Shown: positions 8,463 through 17,552, numbered from the stretch's first letter. The stretch: 25,840 nucleotides of DNA from Flavobacteriaceae bacterium (GCA_947377425.1 CANCFZ010000007.1:1-25840); one strand, 5' to 3'. Notes: a model not told the origin generated them from the sequence alone. Made by a program: numbers and translations.

Positions 8463-9428
8463 ATGAAAAATACATTTTTATTTAAAAGTGCACTTTTAAT
8501 AATAGCCTTTTTAGTAGTTACACCTTCGTTCGTAAGCTGTACAATGGAAGAAAATGCAAATGCAAAAAAACCTTCAATAACAGAAGTGATTCAGTCACAG
8601 TCCTATTTATCGACTTTAGCAATTGCTCTTGAAAAAACTGGATTATCATCAACATTTAATTCGCAAGGAACCTATACTTTATTTGCTCCTACCAATGAAG
8701 CATTTGCTTTTTTTTTAGCTCAAAATGGATTCGCAAGTATTAATGATGTTCCTTCTTCAACTCTTAAACAAATTTTATTAAACCATGTAATTGGTCAAGT
8801 TGTAAACTCAACCGATTTACCTTCGGCAGGATATATTAAAACGCTAGCAATAGGAAATACTTCAACGACAAATAATTTGAGTATGTTCGTTAACAAATCT
8901 AATGGCATTGTTTTAAATGACATGTCAGATGTTACAGCGTCTAATATACTTGCTAGTAATGGAATAATACATATTGTTAGTGGAGTAATAACTTTACCCT
9001 CTATATCAGATCATATAAAAGCAAATCCAAATCTTTCTTCAATGGCAGAGGCATTATCTGGTGCAGGACAACCTGCATTCTTTACAACATTCTCAGGAAC
9101 TGGTCCGTTTACAGTTTTTGCACCAATTAATAGTGCTTTTACTTCTTTAAATGTTGAATTGACTGGAGGAATTGCTGGAGTTTCAACTGCTAATATGACA
9201 AAAATATTACGATATCATGTTGCAACTGGAAACATTTTAGCTACTGATTTTACAGATGGCGAAGTAATTTCAACATTTGAAGCCCCACAAACTTTTACAG
9301 TTTTACTGAATTCTGTGCTTAAATTAAAAGATGTAAACAATAGAAATTCAAATGTTATTACTACAGATATTCAATGTACAAATGGTGTAATTCATTTGTT
9401 AAACAAAGTATTGTTACCGAGTTTATAA
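8463..9428 (+). CDS. Lipoprotein with two fasciclin (FAS1) domains
   Basis: A predicted exported 321-residue protein. The N-terminus has a hydrophobic stretch ending in a lipobox-like VVTPSFVSC, so Cys26 is probably lipidated. Two FAS1 domains follow, about 37-180 and 185-321. Each carries the H1 motif, TYTLFAPTNEAF in the first and PFTVFAPINSAF in the second, and the later H2-type motif, NGIIHIVSGVI and NGVIHLLNKVL. FAS1 domains act in adhesion or binding at cell surfaces, and such lipoproteins are frequent in Bacteroidota; the ligand is unknown. It is monocistronic, with its own -7 box and a strong terminator at 9451. Confidence 0.92.
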   Translation: MKNTFLFKSALLIIAFLVVTPSFVSCTMEENANAKKPSITEVIQSQSYLSTLAIALEKTGLSSTFNSQGTYTLFAPTNEAFAFFLAQNGFASINDVPSSTLKQILLNHVIGQVVNSTDLPSAGYIKTLAIGNTSTTNNLSMFVNKSNGIVLNDMSDVTASNILASNGIIHIVSGVITLPSISDHIKANPNLSSMAEALSGAGQPAFFTTFSGTGPFTVFAPINSAFTSLNVELTGGIAGVSTANMTKILRYHVATGNILATDFTDGEVISTFEAPQTFTVLLNSVLKLKDVNNRNSNVITTDIQCTNGVIHLLNKVLLPSL

Positions 9429-9450
9429 TAATACAATTCTATAAAATTTT

Positions 9451-9482
9451 AAAAGCTGTTAATTTATTGACGGCTTTTTTTT
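9451..9482 (+). terminator. Rho-independent terminator of the FAS1 gene
   Basis: AAAAGCTGTTAA pairs with TTGACGGCTTTT as a 12-bp stem with two G-U pairs and a 4-nt loop, followed by a run of T. It lies 22 nt after the stop codon. Confidence 0.85.
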
Positions 9483-9510
9483 GTGACCTAAATCAATCTT
9501 TAATACCTAA

Positions 9511-9553
9511 AAAATGCTGTTTCAAAAGATTACTCTTTATGAAACAGCATTTT
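9511..9553. terminator. Terminator between the convergent FAS1 and yidC genes, mainly serving yidC
   Basis: A perfect 13-bp inverted repeat, AAAATGCTGTTTC (9511-9523) and GAAACAGCATTTT (9541-9553), with a 17-nt loop. On the minus strand it is followed by a T run, placing it 22 nt past the yidC stop; on the plus strand T-rich sequence also follows, so it may act both ways. Confidence 0.85.
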
Positions 9554-9575
9554 ATTTTTTAATAGACTTGAAAAA

Positions 9576-11471
9576 CTATTTTTTCCCTTTAGCTTTCTGC
9601 TCTTCAGCTTGTTCCATTACCTCACGAAGTTTCTTTTGAAATTTGCCTTCTTTGGTTGGTTTGGTTTTATTTTCTTGAATTTGAGCGTGAATTTTATCGC
9701 TATCAATAAAATATCTTTTGATTACCAACATAATTCCTATGGTGATTAAATTCGACATAAAGTTATACAAACTCAATCCAGAACCATAACTATTGAAGAA
9801 AATCAACATCATTATTGGAGAAATGTAAATCATCATTTTCATCATTTTGGTCATGTCGGGCATACCTTCTTGTTGTGGTTGTGCCATTTGATTATCGCCT
9901 GATGTCATTTTCATATAAAAGAAAATTGCGACTGCTGCCAAAATTGGAAACAAACTGATATGATCTCCATACATTGGAATAGTGAATGGTAATTTAATTA
10001 TTTGGTCAAATGAAGATAAATCGTCTGCCCAAAGGAAGCTTTTTTGTCTTAACTCAAAAGCCGAAGGAAAGAATCTAAACGATGCCATCAAAAACGGCAT
10101 TTGAATCAAAGCAGGAATACAACCAGCCATTGGATTAACTCCAGCTTTATTGTACAACTTCATTGTTTCTTGTTGTTTTTTTGTTGGATCTTTAAATTTT
10201 TCTCCAAGTTCCGCTATTTCTGGTCGCAATACTTTCATTTTTGCTTGAGACAAGAATGATTTGAATGTAATTGGCGACATGGCGATTTTTATCAAAATTG
10301 TAAAAACAATAATGGCTAAACCATACGACATAAATCCGCCTAAGAATCCGAATAATGGTATGAAAATAAATCGGTTAATCCATCCAAAAATTCCCCAACC
10401 TAATGGAATAATTTTATCAAGATTTTTACCTTCATAATTTCCTAACGTTTTGTAATCTGTTGGTCCAAAGTACCAATTCATTTTATAATCCAACTCACCA
10501 TTTCTGTATGCTAATGGCAATGTTGATTTGAATTGTTTAGTGAAAACCGTATCTACTTTTACATCATTTACTAAAGATTCAGAATGTATTTTAGTAGTTT
10601 CAAATGGTGTATTTGTCAACAAAATAGTTGAGAAAAAGTGTTGTTTGTATGCAATAAAAGTAGTCTTAGCAGGCGTTTCTTCTTTGTCTTTTCCTTGTCC
10701 TACATAACTGATTTTCCCATCTTCATATTCATAATAAATCTCAGCATTTTGATTTTCGTAAGTAACACTTCTTTCGTTACGATACGTTTTCAAATCCCAT
10801 TCTAAATCAGCTGGTTTTGATGTATTTAAAGCTTTGCTTAATCCTTGAGAACGCAAATCAAAATCAACCATATAATCGTTTGGTTTCAATACATATTTAT
10901 ATTCTAAATATTCATTGGCACCAGCTTTTAACTTCATTGACAACACTTGATTTTCGCCTACTTTTGTTAAAGTTGGTTCAAAAAACAAATCTTTGGTATT
11001 TAAAACACGATTATCGGCAGTTTGCAATGCGATACTCAAATTAGCATTGTTGTTTTTAATCAACTCGACCAATTGACCTGAACCTTTTTTAAATTTTTCG
11101 TATTTCTTTAAAATCGCTTCCGAAATGTAACCACCTTTATTAGCAATGGTTAATTTTACTAAGTCATTTTCAATAGTAGTATAACTTTCTTTTGCAGATG
11201 GTAGCGTTGCAGAATAAGCAAAACTTCCTAAAGCACCTTGTAATTTTTGAAGTTTAACGGTGTCGCTAACTGTTGAATCTACAACAACAGAAGTAACTTC
11301 TTTAGTTTTTACTTCCGAAGCTTTTTTAGCTTTATCTATTTTCTCTTGTTTAGCTTTTGCTAACTGTTCTTTTTCGGCATCTTTCTGACTGTTAATCATC
11401 ATCCACACAAAAATTAAAACAATCAGTGTTATTCCAATAATTGAATTCTTATCAAATTTCTTTTGTTCCAT
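9576..11471 (-). CDS. yidC: Membrane protein insertase YidC
   Basis: YidC inserts and folds inner-membrane proteins, alone or with SecYEG. The 631-residue protein has an N-terminal transmembrane helix (about 12-24) and a charged Lys/Glu-rich linker. A large periplasmic beta-domain follows (about 75-365). Then comes the conserved core beginning YGLAIIVFTILIKIAMSPIT with further helices, including AGCIPALIQMPFLMASFRFF and the segment around YISPIMMLIFFNSYGSGLSLY. The positively charged Arg/Lys region between core helices 1 and 2 (QAKMKVLRPEIAELGEKFKD) is typical. The C-terminal tail is very basic and may contact the ribosome, as seen in some YidC proteins. It lies 61 nt downstream of pyrG without an intervening terminator, so the two are likely cotranscribed. 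Confidence 0.97.
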   Translation of the reverse strand: MEQKKFDKNSIIGITLIVLIFVWMMINSQKDAEKEQLAKAKQEKIDKAKKASEVKTKEVTSVVVDSTVSDTVKLQKLQGALGSFAYSATLPSAKESYTTIENDLVKLTIANKGGYISEAILKKYEKFKKGSGQLVELIKNNNANLSIALQTADNRVLNTKDLFFEPTLTKVGENQVLSMKLKAGANEYLEYKYVLKPNDYMVDFDLRSQGLSKALNTSKPADLEWDLKTYRNERSVTYENQNAEIYYEYEDGKISYVGQGKDKEETPAKTTFIAYKQHFFSTILLTNTPFETTKIHSESLVNDVKVDTVFTKQFKSTLPLAYRNGELDYKMNWYFGPTDYKTLGNYEGKNLDKIIPLGWGIFGWINRFIFIPLFGFLGGFMSYGLAIIVFTILIKIAMSPITFKSFLSQAKMKVLRPEIAELGEKFKDPTKKQQETMKLYNKAGVNPMAGCIPALIQMPFLMASFRFFPSAFELRQKSFLWADDLSSFDQIIKLPFTIPMYGDHISLFPILAAVAIFFYMKMTSGDNQMAQPQQEGMPDMTKMMKMMIYISPIMMLIFFNSYGSGLSLYNFMSNLITIGIMLVIKRYFIDSDKIHAQIQENKTKPTKEGKFQKKLREVMEQAEEQKAKGKK

Positions 11472-11532
11472 TATTATTTACAATTTATACATCAGTCGTA
11501 ATTTGGACTGTTTTGTTTCTTATTTTGAAAAA

Positions 11533-13143
11533 TTATTTTTTATTTTTCACCATTGCGGCTACAAAGCTAACAAAAATTGGCTGTGGATTCGCAACCGTAC
11601 TTTTATATTCAGGATGGTACTGCACACCTATGAAAAACGGATGGTTTTTTATTTCTACAATCTCTACCAAACCCGTATCCGGATTGATTCCTGAACTTGT
11701 TAATCCTGCTTTTTCTAATTCAGCAGCATACTTATTATTATATTCGTATCTGTGACGGTGACGTTCTGCTATTTGCGTTTTACCATAAATTTTCTGTGCC
11801 AATGATCCTTCTTTTAAATCACATTTCCAGGATCCCAAACGCATTGTTCCTCCTTTATCGGTAATAGTTTTTTGATCTTCCATTAAATCAATAACCGGAT
11901 TGGTAGTATTCGGATTCATTTCAGTAGAATTGGCATCCGCTAATCCTAAAATATTTCTTGAATATTCAATAACTGCCATTTGCATTCCAAGACAAATTCC
12001 GAAAAAAGGAAGGTTATTTTCACGAGCATAACGAACCGCTTCAATTTTACCTTCAATTCCTCGTTCACCAAAACCTGGAGCGACTAAAATTCCGTCTAAA
12101 TCTTTTAGTTGTTCACTAACATTTTCAGTATCAATATATTCTGAATGTATGCTAATGATATTAACTTTAGTTTCATTGGAAGCGCCAGCGTGAATAAATG
12201 CTTCTAAAATTGATTTATAAGAATCTTGTAATTCTACATATTTTCCTATCAAACCAACATTAACTGTATGTTTTGGATGTTTTAATCGGTGTAAAAAAGT
12301 AGTCCAGTTTTTTAAATCGGGTGCTGCTTTTTTGGGCAAATTTAATTTCTTTAAAGCCACTACATCTAGTCCTTCTTCAAGCATCAATAAAGGCACTTCG
12401 TATATAGTTGAAGCGTCAATAGATTGAATAACTGCTTCTCGTTTTACATTGCAGAACAACGCTAATTTTTGACGAATTTCATCCGATAATTCATGCTCCG
12501 TTCTACAAACTAAAATATCGGCTTTAATACCGCTTTCCATCAACGTTTTAACTGAGTGTTGCGTTGGTTTAGTTTTCAATTCTCCAGCTGCGGCTAAATA
12601 GGGAACTAATGTTAAGTGAATTACAATTCCATTACTTTCTCCCAATTCCCATACCAATTGACGAACCGATTCGATGTAAGGTAATGATTCAATATCTCCA
12701 ACAGTTCCGCCAATTTCAGTAATTATAATATCAAAATCACCAGAATTACCTAGCAATTGCATGCGTTCTTTAATTTCGTTGGTAATATGCGGAACCACTT
12801 GAACCGTTTTTCCTAAAAATTCGCCTCGACGTTCTTTTTCAATAACCGAAAGATAAACTCTTCCTGTAGTTACATTATTGGCTTGCGAGGTTGGAACGTT
12901 TAGAAATCGTTCGTAATGACCTAAATCCAAATCGGTTTCTGCACCATCATCTGTAACATAACATTCGCCATGTTCATAAGGATTCATTGTACCAGGATCA
13001 ACATTCAAATAAGGATCAAATTTTTGAATAGTTGTTCGGTAACCGCGTGCTTGTAATAATTTTGCCAAAGATGCCGCTATAATTCCTTTTCCCAAAGAAG
13101 AAGTCACGCCACCAGTAACAAAAATGTATTTTGTTGGATTCAT
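11533..13143 (-). CDS. pyrG: CTP synthase
   Basis: CTP synthase aminates UTP to CTP, using ATP and glutamine, the last step of CTP synthesis. The 536-residue protein has the N-terminal amidoligase domain (about 1-268) with the P-loop-like FVTGGVTSSLGKG and the CTP/UTP-binding motif EIGGTVGDIES. The C-terminal class I glutaminase domain follows, with Cys in FGICLGMQ and the His-Glu pair in YHPEYKS. Length fits E. coli PyrG (545 aa). It is followed by yidC, and its promoter is recognisable at 13213-13245. The leader of about 65 nt contains a 7-bp hairpin (13173-13193) not followed by a T run, so it is not an obvious attenuator; the Gram-positive type of pyrG attenuation is not seen. Confidence 0.98.
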   Translation of the reverse strand: MNPTKYIFVTGGVTSSLGKGIIAASLAKLLQARGYRTTIQKFDPYLNVDPGTMNPYEHGECYVTDDGAETDLDLGHYERFLNVPTSQANNVTTGRVYLSVIEKERRGEFLGKTVQVVPHITNEIKERMQLLGNSGDFDIIITEIGGTVGDIESLPYIESVRQLVWELGESNGIVIHLTLVPYLAAAGELKTKPTQHSVKTLMESGIKADILVCRTEHELSDEIRQKLALFCNVKREAVIQSIDASTIYEVPLLMLEEGLDVVALKKLNLPKKAAPDLKNWTTFLHRLKHPKHTVNVGLIGKYVELQDSYKSILEAFIHAGASNETKVNIISIHSEYIDTENVSEQLKDLDGILVAPGFGERGIEGKIEAVRYARENNLPFFGICLGMQMAVIEYSRNILGLADANSTEMNPNTTNPVIDLMEDQKTITDKGGTMRLGSWKCDLKEGSLAQKIYGKTQIAERHRHRYEYNNKYAAELEKAGLTSSGINPDTGLVEIVEIKNHPFFIGVQYHPEYKSTVANPQPIFVSFVAAMVKNKK

Positions 13144-13212
13144 TGTAATAGTTTGTTGTTGTGTTGTTGTTTATTCTGAATTAATCTCAGAATTGTTCTT
13201 GTAAAAACGATG

Positions 13213-13245
13213 CAAAAGTACAATTTAATTGTAGAATTAAGTCAA
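13213..13245 (-). promoter_or_regulatory. Promoter of pyrG
   Basis: On the minus strand there is TTG (13243-13245), 22 nt of spacer and TACTTTTG (13213-13220), an exact -7 box. The predicted start near 13208 gives a leader of about 65 nt. The 11-mer GTACTTTTGCA at the -7 box is identical to the one in front of guaA. Confidence 0.6.
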
Positions 13246-13290
13246 TTTTAAAACAGAATTTATTTATTTAAACCATCAATAAATTAAGGT

Positions 13291-13524
13291 TCATAAAGGT
13301 TTTGGATATTGCTTTTTTATGTTCCGAATTAACTCTTCAAGTCCATTTAATTTGAGTTCATAAATGAGTTTGAGTTGTTCTCCAAGTTGTCCGTTTGGCA
13401 ATCGATTGTTGTGTATCCAAACTAGATAATACTCGGGTAAATCAATTAAATATTTGCCTTCGTATTTTCCGAAAGGCATTTTGGTATGGGCTAATTTTAT
13501 GAGAGATTTTTGTTGGTCGTCCAT
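13291..13524 (-). CDS. DUF3820 family protein
   Basis: A small 77-residue protein. The motif MPFGKYEGKYLIDLPEYYL followed by a Trp and the LPNGQLGEQL segment is characteristic of DUF3820, a short domain also found at the end of some exodeoxyribonuclease X-like proteins. Function is not known. A purine-rich stretch precedes the ATG (about 13530-13563), and the OsmC-like gene ends 80 nt upstream, so these may share a transcript with a 7-bp hairpin (13571-13593) between them. Confidence 0.82.
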   Translation of the reverse strand: MDDQQKSLIKLAHTKMPFGKYEGKYLIDLPEYYLVWIHNNRLPNGQLGEQLKLIYELKLNGLEELIRNIKKQYPKPL

Positions 13525-13604
13525 TTTAAGATGAGAGAAAAGACAAGAGAGAAAAGAGAATAGACTTTTTAGAACATGTATATTCTATGTTCTTAATTCT
13601 AAAT

Positions 13605-14009
13605 TTACTTCCAATTAATAGTTATTACCTTTTCAATTTCAGAATTTAGACTCAAAAGAACTGGGCAATTCATCGCGACTCTTTCCAAAATAATTCTATT
13701 TTTTTCTGATTCTGAAATTGCCATATTCATAACCACTTCCAATCGTCCGACTCTTCTTGGTTCGGCTTGCATAATTTTGGTAACCTCAACTGTAGAACCT
13801 TTTAAATCGATACCTAAATCGTTAGCTTTAATCGCCATGATTGTCATCATACAACTTCCTAACGAATTGGCTAACAAATCGGTTGGTGAAAACGCTTCAC
13901 CTTTGCCGTGATTATCAACTGGTGCATCCGATAGAATTTCGGTTCCCGATTGTAAATGAATGGATGAAGTTCGTAAATCTCCTAAATATGTTATTTTTGA
14001 AGTTGGCAT
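13605..14009 (-). CDS. OsmC family protein
   Basis: A 134-residue OsmC/Ohr-fold protein. Members reduce organic hydroperoxides through a pair of cysteines; both are present here, in LGSCMMTIMAIKA (about Cys53) and MNCPVLLSLN (about Cys114). The segment FSPTDLLANSLGSCM is the family's central helix motif. It could be an OsmC peroxidase or belong to the less studied YhfA-like branch. The start codon overlaps the stop of the upstream LysM gene by 1 nt (TAATG), indicating coupling, although no shared function is evident. Confidence 0.88.
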   Translation of the reverse strand: MPTSKITYLGDLRTSSIHLQSGTEILSDAPVDNHGKGEAFSPTDLLANSLGSCMMTIMAIKANDLGIDLKGSTVEVTKIMQAEPRRVGRLEVVMNMAISESEKNRIILERVAMNCPVLLSLNSEIEKVITINWK

Positions 14010-15919
14010 TATTCTGCTTGTTTTATGGTTAAATCTTCGTCGTAGTATAAAATATAAATTCCGTTATTAGCGTAACCTCCAGAGAGTTTTTTTGCATAAT
14101 CGAATTTACTTTCTACTTGTTCTGTAGCGTCATTATCTAAGGATTCTTGCAATGGTTTATCTTGTGACAAACGCAAAAGTGTATCAAAAGTCAAATCAAA
14201 TCCTCGAACTGCATATTGATTAGGGAATATTCTATTTTTCTTTTTGTATGCCATTTCAAACTGTTGCGCTTCTTCAGTATCGTTATCTTTGGATGCTGAT
14301 GGATAAGCCATTTTCAGTTTTGTTAAACGTTTCAAATCAATTTCTTCAAAATCTAAAGTTTCGTTAGGTTCTAAAATTACCAACTGCACTTGATAGTCTT
14401 TCATGGCACTTATCATTGCATTGGTTGCTGTAAAAATAGTTCCCGTTTTTTCAGAAACTAATACTACATAATTTAGCTTATCTTTTACTAGATACTTTTT
14501 GATGCTATCAGCTACAAATCCGCCTTTGTCTGAAAGTCCAACAATTTTTACATCTTTTTGAAAATCTTGAATATACTGTTTAACGGCTAATTTCTTTGGA
14601 TCTATAACTCCAATTATATTGCCGTTTTTGGAGTGCATGTAATCAAACATTGCTTTTCTTATATCGTCATTTTGAGGTGTTGATTGATACAAGTTTTTAT
14701 ATGATTTTCCGTCATCTTTAGACAATGGCGAAATCACTGGGATATTTTGACTTTCTAAAGCAGCAGCAACACGTTCAACATTAACTTGATAAAAGGGTCC
14801 GATAACGGCATCTGTTTCTGCAAAACTTGCACTAGAAATTACTGACAAAGCAGTAGTTGTATTTTTAGTTTCTTCAGAATCAAAAATCTTGATATCTACA
14901 TTCATTCCTAATACTTTAGCCGAATCAATTGCCATTAATGCACCGGAATAAAAATCGAGCGTCATATTTAAAAACTTGTCTTTTTTCAAACGTTCAGAAA
15001 CTGAAGTCACCGAATCATTTTGAATTTTGGAAGCATTAAATGGTAAAAACATAACCAACTGTTTTTTCTTTTGAGCTGTTATAGTTTTTGACAAATCTCT
15101 TAAACTGTTTTTGGTTTCTTTAGCAAACGAAAGATTAGCAGGAACTTTTAACACCATTCCTTCTTTAACTCCGTCTTTTAAAGTAGGATTCAAACCAATT
15201 AATGACGCTTCAGACAAATTAAAAAGATGCGTTAAACTGAATAATGTTTCACCAGATTTAACTGTGTATTCTAATAAATTAATAGCTTTTGCATGAGGTT
15301 TTAAGTCTTCAGTTACAGGAATAGAAGTCGTTCTTGTATCTATTTTCAACTGAAACCCTAACGGAAGATTATCCTTAATCTCTGGATTTTGTTTTTCTAA
15401 ATCTTCTACTGAAATTCCGTATTTTTTTGCAATGCTGTATTTAGTATCACCTGCAACTACTTCATGATTAAATGGAGTTGCAACAACTGGTTTAGGTTTA
15501 GAAACTGATTGTTGTTGGCTTTGAATAACAGAACTAAGCTTGACTTTAAATCCTAAAGGCAAATTATCTTTAATATCTGGGTTTAACTTTTCTAAATCGG
15601 ATACGGAAATACCGTAACTTTTAGCGATGCTGTATTTAGTATCACCCACAACTACTTCGTGTGTTTTTTCTTTTGTTGAAGCTACACTGATTGGTTTAGG
15701 AGCTACTTGAACACTTTTGGGAATTAAAAGCACCGAACTTGGTTGAATTCCGTTTTTAGAATCTGGATTTAACTTATAAATATCATACGGAGTTACTTTG
15801 TATTTCTGTGCGATTGACTGAATAGTTTCGCCTTTAGCAACAGTGTGCTTAGCATAATTCTGTCCAAAAACAGCAGTTGTAAAAACCAATACTACAAGGT
15901 AAATAACTCTTTTAAACAT
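14009..15919 (-). CDS. LysM repeat protein with a receptor-like ligand-binding domain
   Basis: A predicted exported 636-residue protein. After the signal peptide (MFKRVIYLVVLVFTTAVFGQ) there are four LysM domains, at about residues 22-68, 86-130, 151-195 and 214-260. LysM domains bind peptidoglycan. The second and third are nearly identical (GDTKYSIAK-YGIS-DLEK-NP-IKDNLPLGF), indicating recent duplication. The C-terminal part (about 285-630), with KKQLVMFLPFNAS, DAVIGPFYQVNVERVAAAL, IPVISPLSKDD and RGFDLTFDTLL, resembles a type 1 periplasmic-binding (ANF receptor/LivJ-like) fold. The combination suggests a cell-wall-anchored sensor or binding protein in the periplasm. It overlaps the OsmC-like gene by 1 nt and follows guaA by 92 nt. 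Confidence 0.88.
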   Translation of the reverse strand: MFKRVIYLVVLVFTTAVFGQNYAKHTVAKGETIQSIAQKYKVTPYDIYKLNPDSKNGIQPSSVLLIPKSVQVAPKPISVASTKEKTHEVVVGDTKYSIAKSYGISVSDLEKLNPDIKDNLPLGFKVKLSSVIQSQQQSVSKPKPVVATPFNHEVVAGDTKYSIAKKYGISVEDLEKQNPEIKDNLPLGFQLKIDTRTTSIPVTEDLKPHAKAINLLEYTVKSGETLFSLTHLFNLSEASLIGLNPTLKDGVKEGMVLKVPANLSFAKETKNSLRDLSKTITAQKKKQLVMFLPFNASKIQNDSVTSVSERLKKDKFLNMTLDFYSGALMAIDSAKVLGMNVDIKIFDSEETKNTTTALSVISSASFAETDAVIGPFYQVNVERVAAALESQNIPVISPLSKDDGKSYKNLYQSTPQNDDIRKAMFDYMHSKNGNIIGVIDPKKLAVKQYIQDFQKDVKIVGLSDKGGFVADSIKKYLVKDKLNYVVLVSEKTGTIFTATNAMISAMKDYQVQLVILEPNETLDFEEIDLKRLTKLKMAYPSASKDNDTEEAQQFEMAYKKKNRIFPNQYAVRGFDLTFDTLLRLSQDKPLQESLDNDATEQVESKFDYAKKLSGGYANNGIYILYYDEDLTIKQAE

Positions 15920-15973
15920 AATAACTTTTATTTTTTAAACCATTAAGACATTAAGAATCACTACGTAAAAACA

Positions 15974-16007
15974 TGAAATCTAATATCTAAAATTTGAAAT
16001 CTAATAT
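15974..16007. repeat. Short direct repeat in the guaA-LysM intergenic region
   Basis: TGAAATCTAATAT occurs at 15974-15986 and 15995-16007, a 21-nt period. This sits just beyond the guaA stop. Only two copies exist, and nothing suggests function; short A/T-rich direct repeats like this arise easily. Confidence 0.6.
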
Positions 16008-16011
16008 TCTT

Positions 16012-17541
16012 TTATTCCCATTCAATGGTTGCTGGTGGTTTTGAGCTAATATCATATACTACTCTATTCACACCTTTCACTTTATTGATGATTTCGTTTG
16101 AGATTTTCATCAAAAACTCATACGGTAAATGTACCCAATCGGCAGTCATTCCGTCGGTAGATTCTACTGCGCGAAGTGCAATTACTTTTTCATAAGTTCG
16201 CTCATCGCCCATTACTCCTACACTATTTACTGGAAGCAAAATTGCGCCTGCTTGCCATACTTTATCATACAATCCGTGTTCTCTTAAACCATTGATGAAA
16301 ATAGCATCAACTTCTTGCAAGATACGCACTTTTTCTGGTGTAATATCGCCTAATATTCTAATCGATAATCCTGGTCCAGGAAATGGATGTCTTCCTAATA
16401 ATTCAGCATCAATTCCTAATGTTGCTCCTACTCTTCGAACTTCATCTTTGAATAACATTCTTAATGGTTCAACAATTTTTAATTTCATAAAATCAGGCAA
16501 ACCGCCAACATTATGATGTGATTTGATTGTTGCACTTGGTCCTTTTACCGAAACCGATTCGATTACGTCGGGATAAATGGTTCCTTGTGCCAACCAAGTA
16601 ACGTTTTCAATGATTTTGGATTCGTCATCAAACACTTCGATGAACACTCTTCCGATGATTTTACGTTTGGTTTCTGGATCTTCAACTCCTGCTAACTCTG
16701 ACAAAAAACGTGCCGAAGCATCAACTCCTTTTACATTCAAGCCCATTCCTTTGTATTGTTCGAGAACGCTTTCGAATTCATTTTTGCGTAACAATCCGTT
16801 ATTTACGAAAATACAATATAGATTTTCACCTATTGCTTTATGCAATAAAACCGCCGCTACAGTAGAATCGACTCCGCCAGAAAGTCCTAAAACTACTTTA
16901 TCATTTCCTACTTTTTCTTGTAAGTCTTTAACGCAATCATCTACAAAAGCATTTGGAGTAAATGTTTGAGGAACTTCTGCAATTTTTACCAAGAAATTCT
17001 CAAGCATTTGTTTTCCATCAGTCGAGTGGTACACTTCTGGGTGAAATTGAATTGCGTAAGTTGTTTCACCTTCAATTTTGTAGGCTGCATTTTCTACGTC
17101 ATTGGTACTTGCTAGTTTGACACCGTTAGTTGGTAAATGTTTGATAGTATCACTGTGACTCATCCAGACTTGTGAATTTAGGTTTACATTTTCGAAGAAA
17201 ACCTCATCTTGTTTGATGTAAGTTAAATTGGCTCTTCCATATTCTCTGATGTTGGAAGCGGCTACTTCTCCACCTGAAAAATGTGCCAAATATTGCGCAC
17301 CATAACACACAGCGAGTAAAGGCATTTTACCACGAATGTGTGACAAATCAATCTGCAAAGCATCTTCTGAGCGCACCGAGTAAGGGCTACCGCCAAGAAT
17401 CACCGCTTTGTAAGAAGATAAATCAGTTGGATAATTGTTGTAAGGGAAAATTTCGCAGAATATGTTTAATTCGCGAACGCGGCGTGCAATTAGTTGTGTG
17501 TATTGCGAGCCGAAATCTAAAATAAGTACGTTGTGTTGCAT
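16012..17541 (-). CDS. guaA: GMP synthase (glutamine-hydrolysing)
   Basis: GuaA converts XMP to GMP using glutamine and ATP. The 509-residue protein has the class I glutaminase domain at the N-terminus (Cys79 in LLAVCYGAQ, His-Glu in IQFHPEVYHS). The ATP pyrophosphatase domain follows with the PP-loop GLSGGVDST (about 220), then the dimerisation domain with GRHPFPGPGL and the C-terminal KPPATIEWE, which is the canonical GuaA end. I chose the ATG at 17541 (MQHNVLILDFGSQ); an upstream TTG at 17547 is less likely because the -7 box TACTTTTG covers it. It is divergent from cas1, with 259 nt between. Confidence 0.98.
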   Translation of the reverse strand: MQHNVLILDFGSQYTQLIARRVRELNIFCEIFPYNNYPTDLSSYKAVILGGSPYSVRSEDALQIDLSHIRGKMPLLAVCYGAQYLAHFSGGEVAASNIREYGRANLTYIKQDEVFFENVNLNSQVWMSHSDTIKHLPTNGVKLASTNDVENAAYKIEGETTYAIQFHPEVYHSTDGKQMLENFLVKIAEVPQTFTPNAFVDDCVKDLQEKVGNDKVVLGLSGGVDSTVAAVLLHKAIGENLYCIFVNNGLLRKNEFESVLEQYKGMGLNVKGVDASARFLSELAGVEDPETKRKIIGRVFIEVFDDESKIIENVTWLAQGTIYPDVIESVSVKGPSATIKSHHNVGGLPDFMKLKIVEPLRMLFKDEVRRVGATLGIDAELLGRHPFPGPGLSIRILGDITPEKVRILQEVDAIFINGLREHGLYDKVWQAGAILLPVNSVGVMGDERTYEKVIALRAVESTDGMTADWVHLPYEFLMKISNEIINKVKGVNRVVYDISSKPPATIEWE

Positions 17542-17544
17542 GTG

Positions 17545-17552
17545 CAAAAGTA
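17545..17552 (-). promoter_or_regulatory. -7 promoter box of guaA, almost touching the start codon
   Basis: TACTTTTG on the minus strand matches the -7 consensus exactly and is the only such match in the guaA-cas1 intergenic region on that strand. Only 3 nt separate it from the ATG, so the transcript would begin at or next to the start codon, implying a leaderless mRNA. No -33 TTTG is at the usual spacing. Confidence 0.45.

Noticed and set aside
13173..13193. Attenuator in the pyrG leader
   Set aside because: The 7-bp hairpin is not followed by a T run, and no alternative pairing or reiterative start sequence is seen.
13571..13593. Terminator after the OsmC-like gene
   Set aside because: A 7-bp inverted repeat exists, but on the minus strand it is followed by A residues, not a T run, so it was not called as a terminator.
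15974..16007. Small CRISPR-like array at the guaA 3' end
   Set aside because: Only two 13-nt copies 21 nt apart, simple A/T-rich sequence; not an array.
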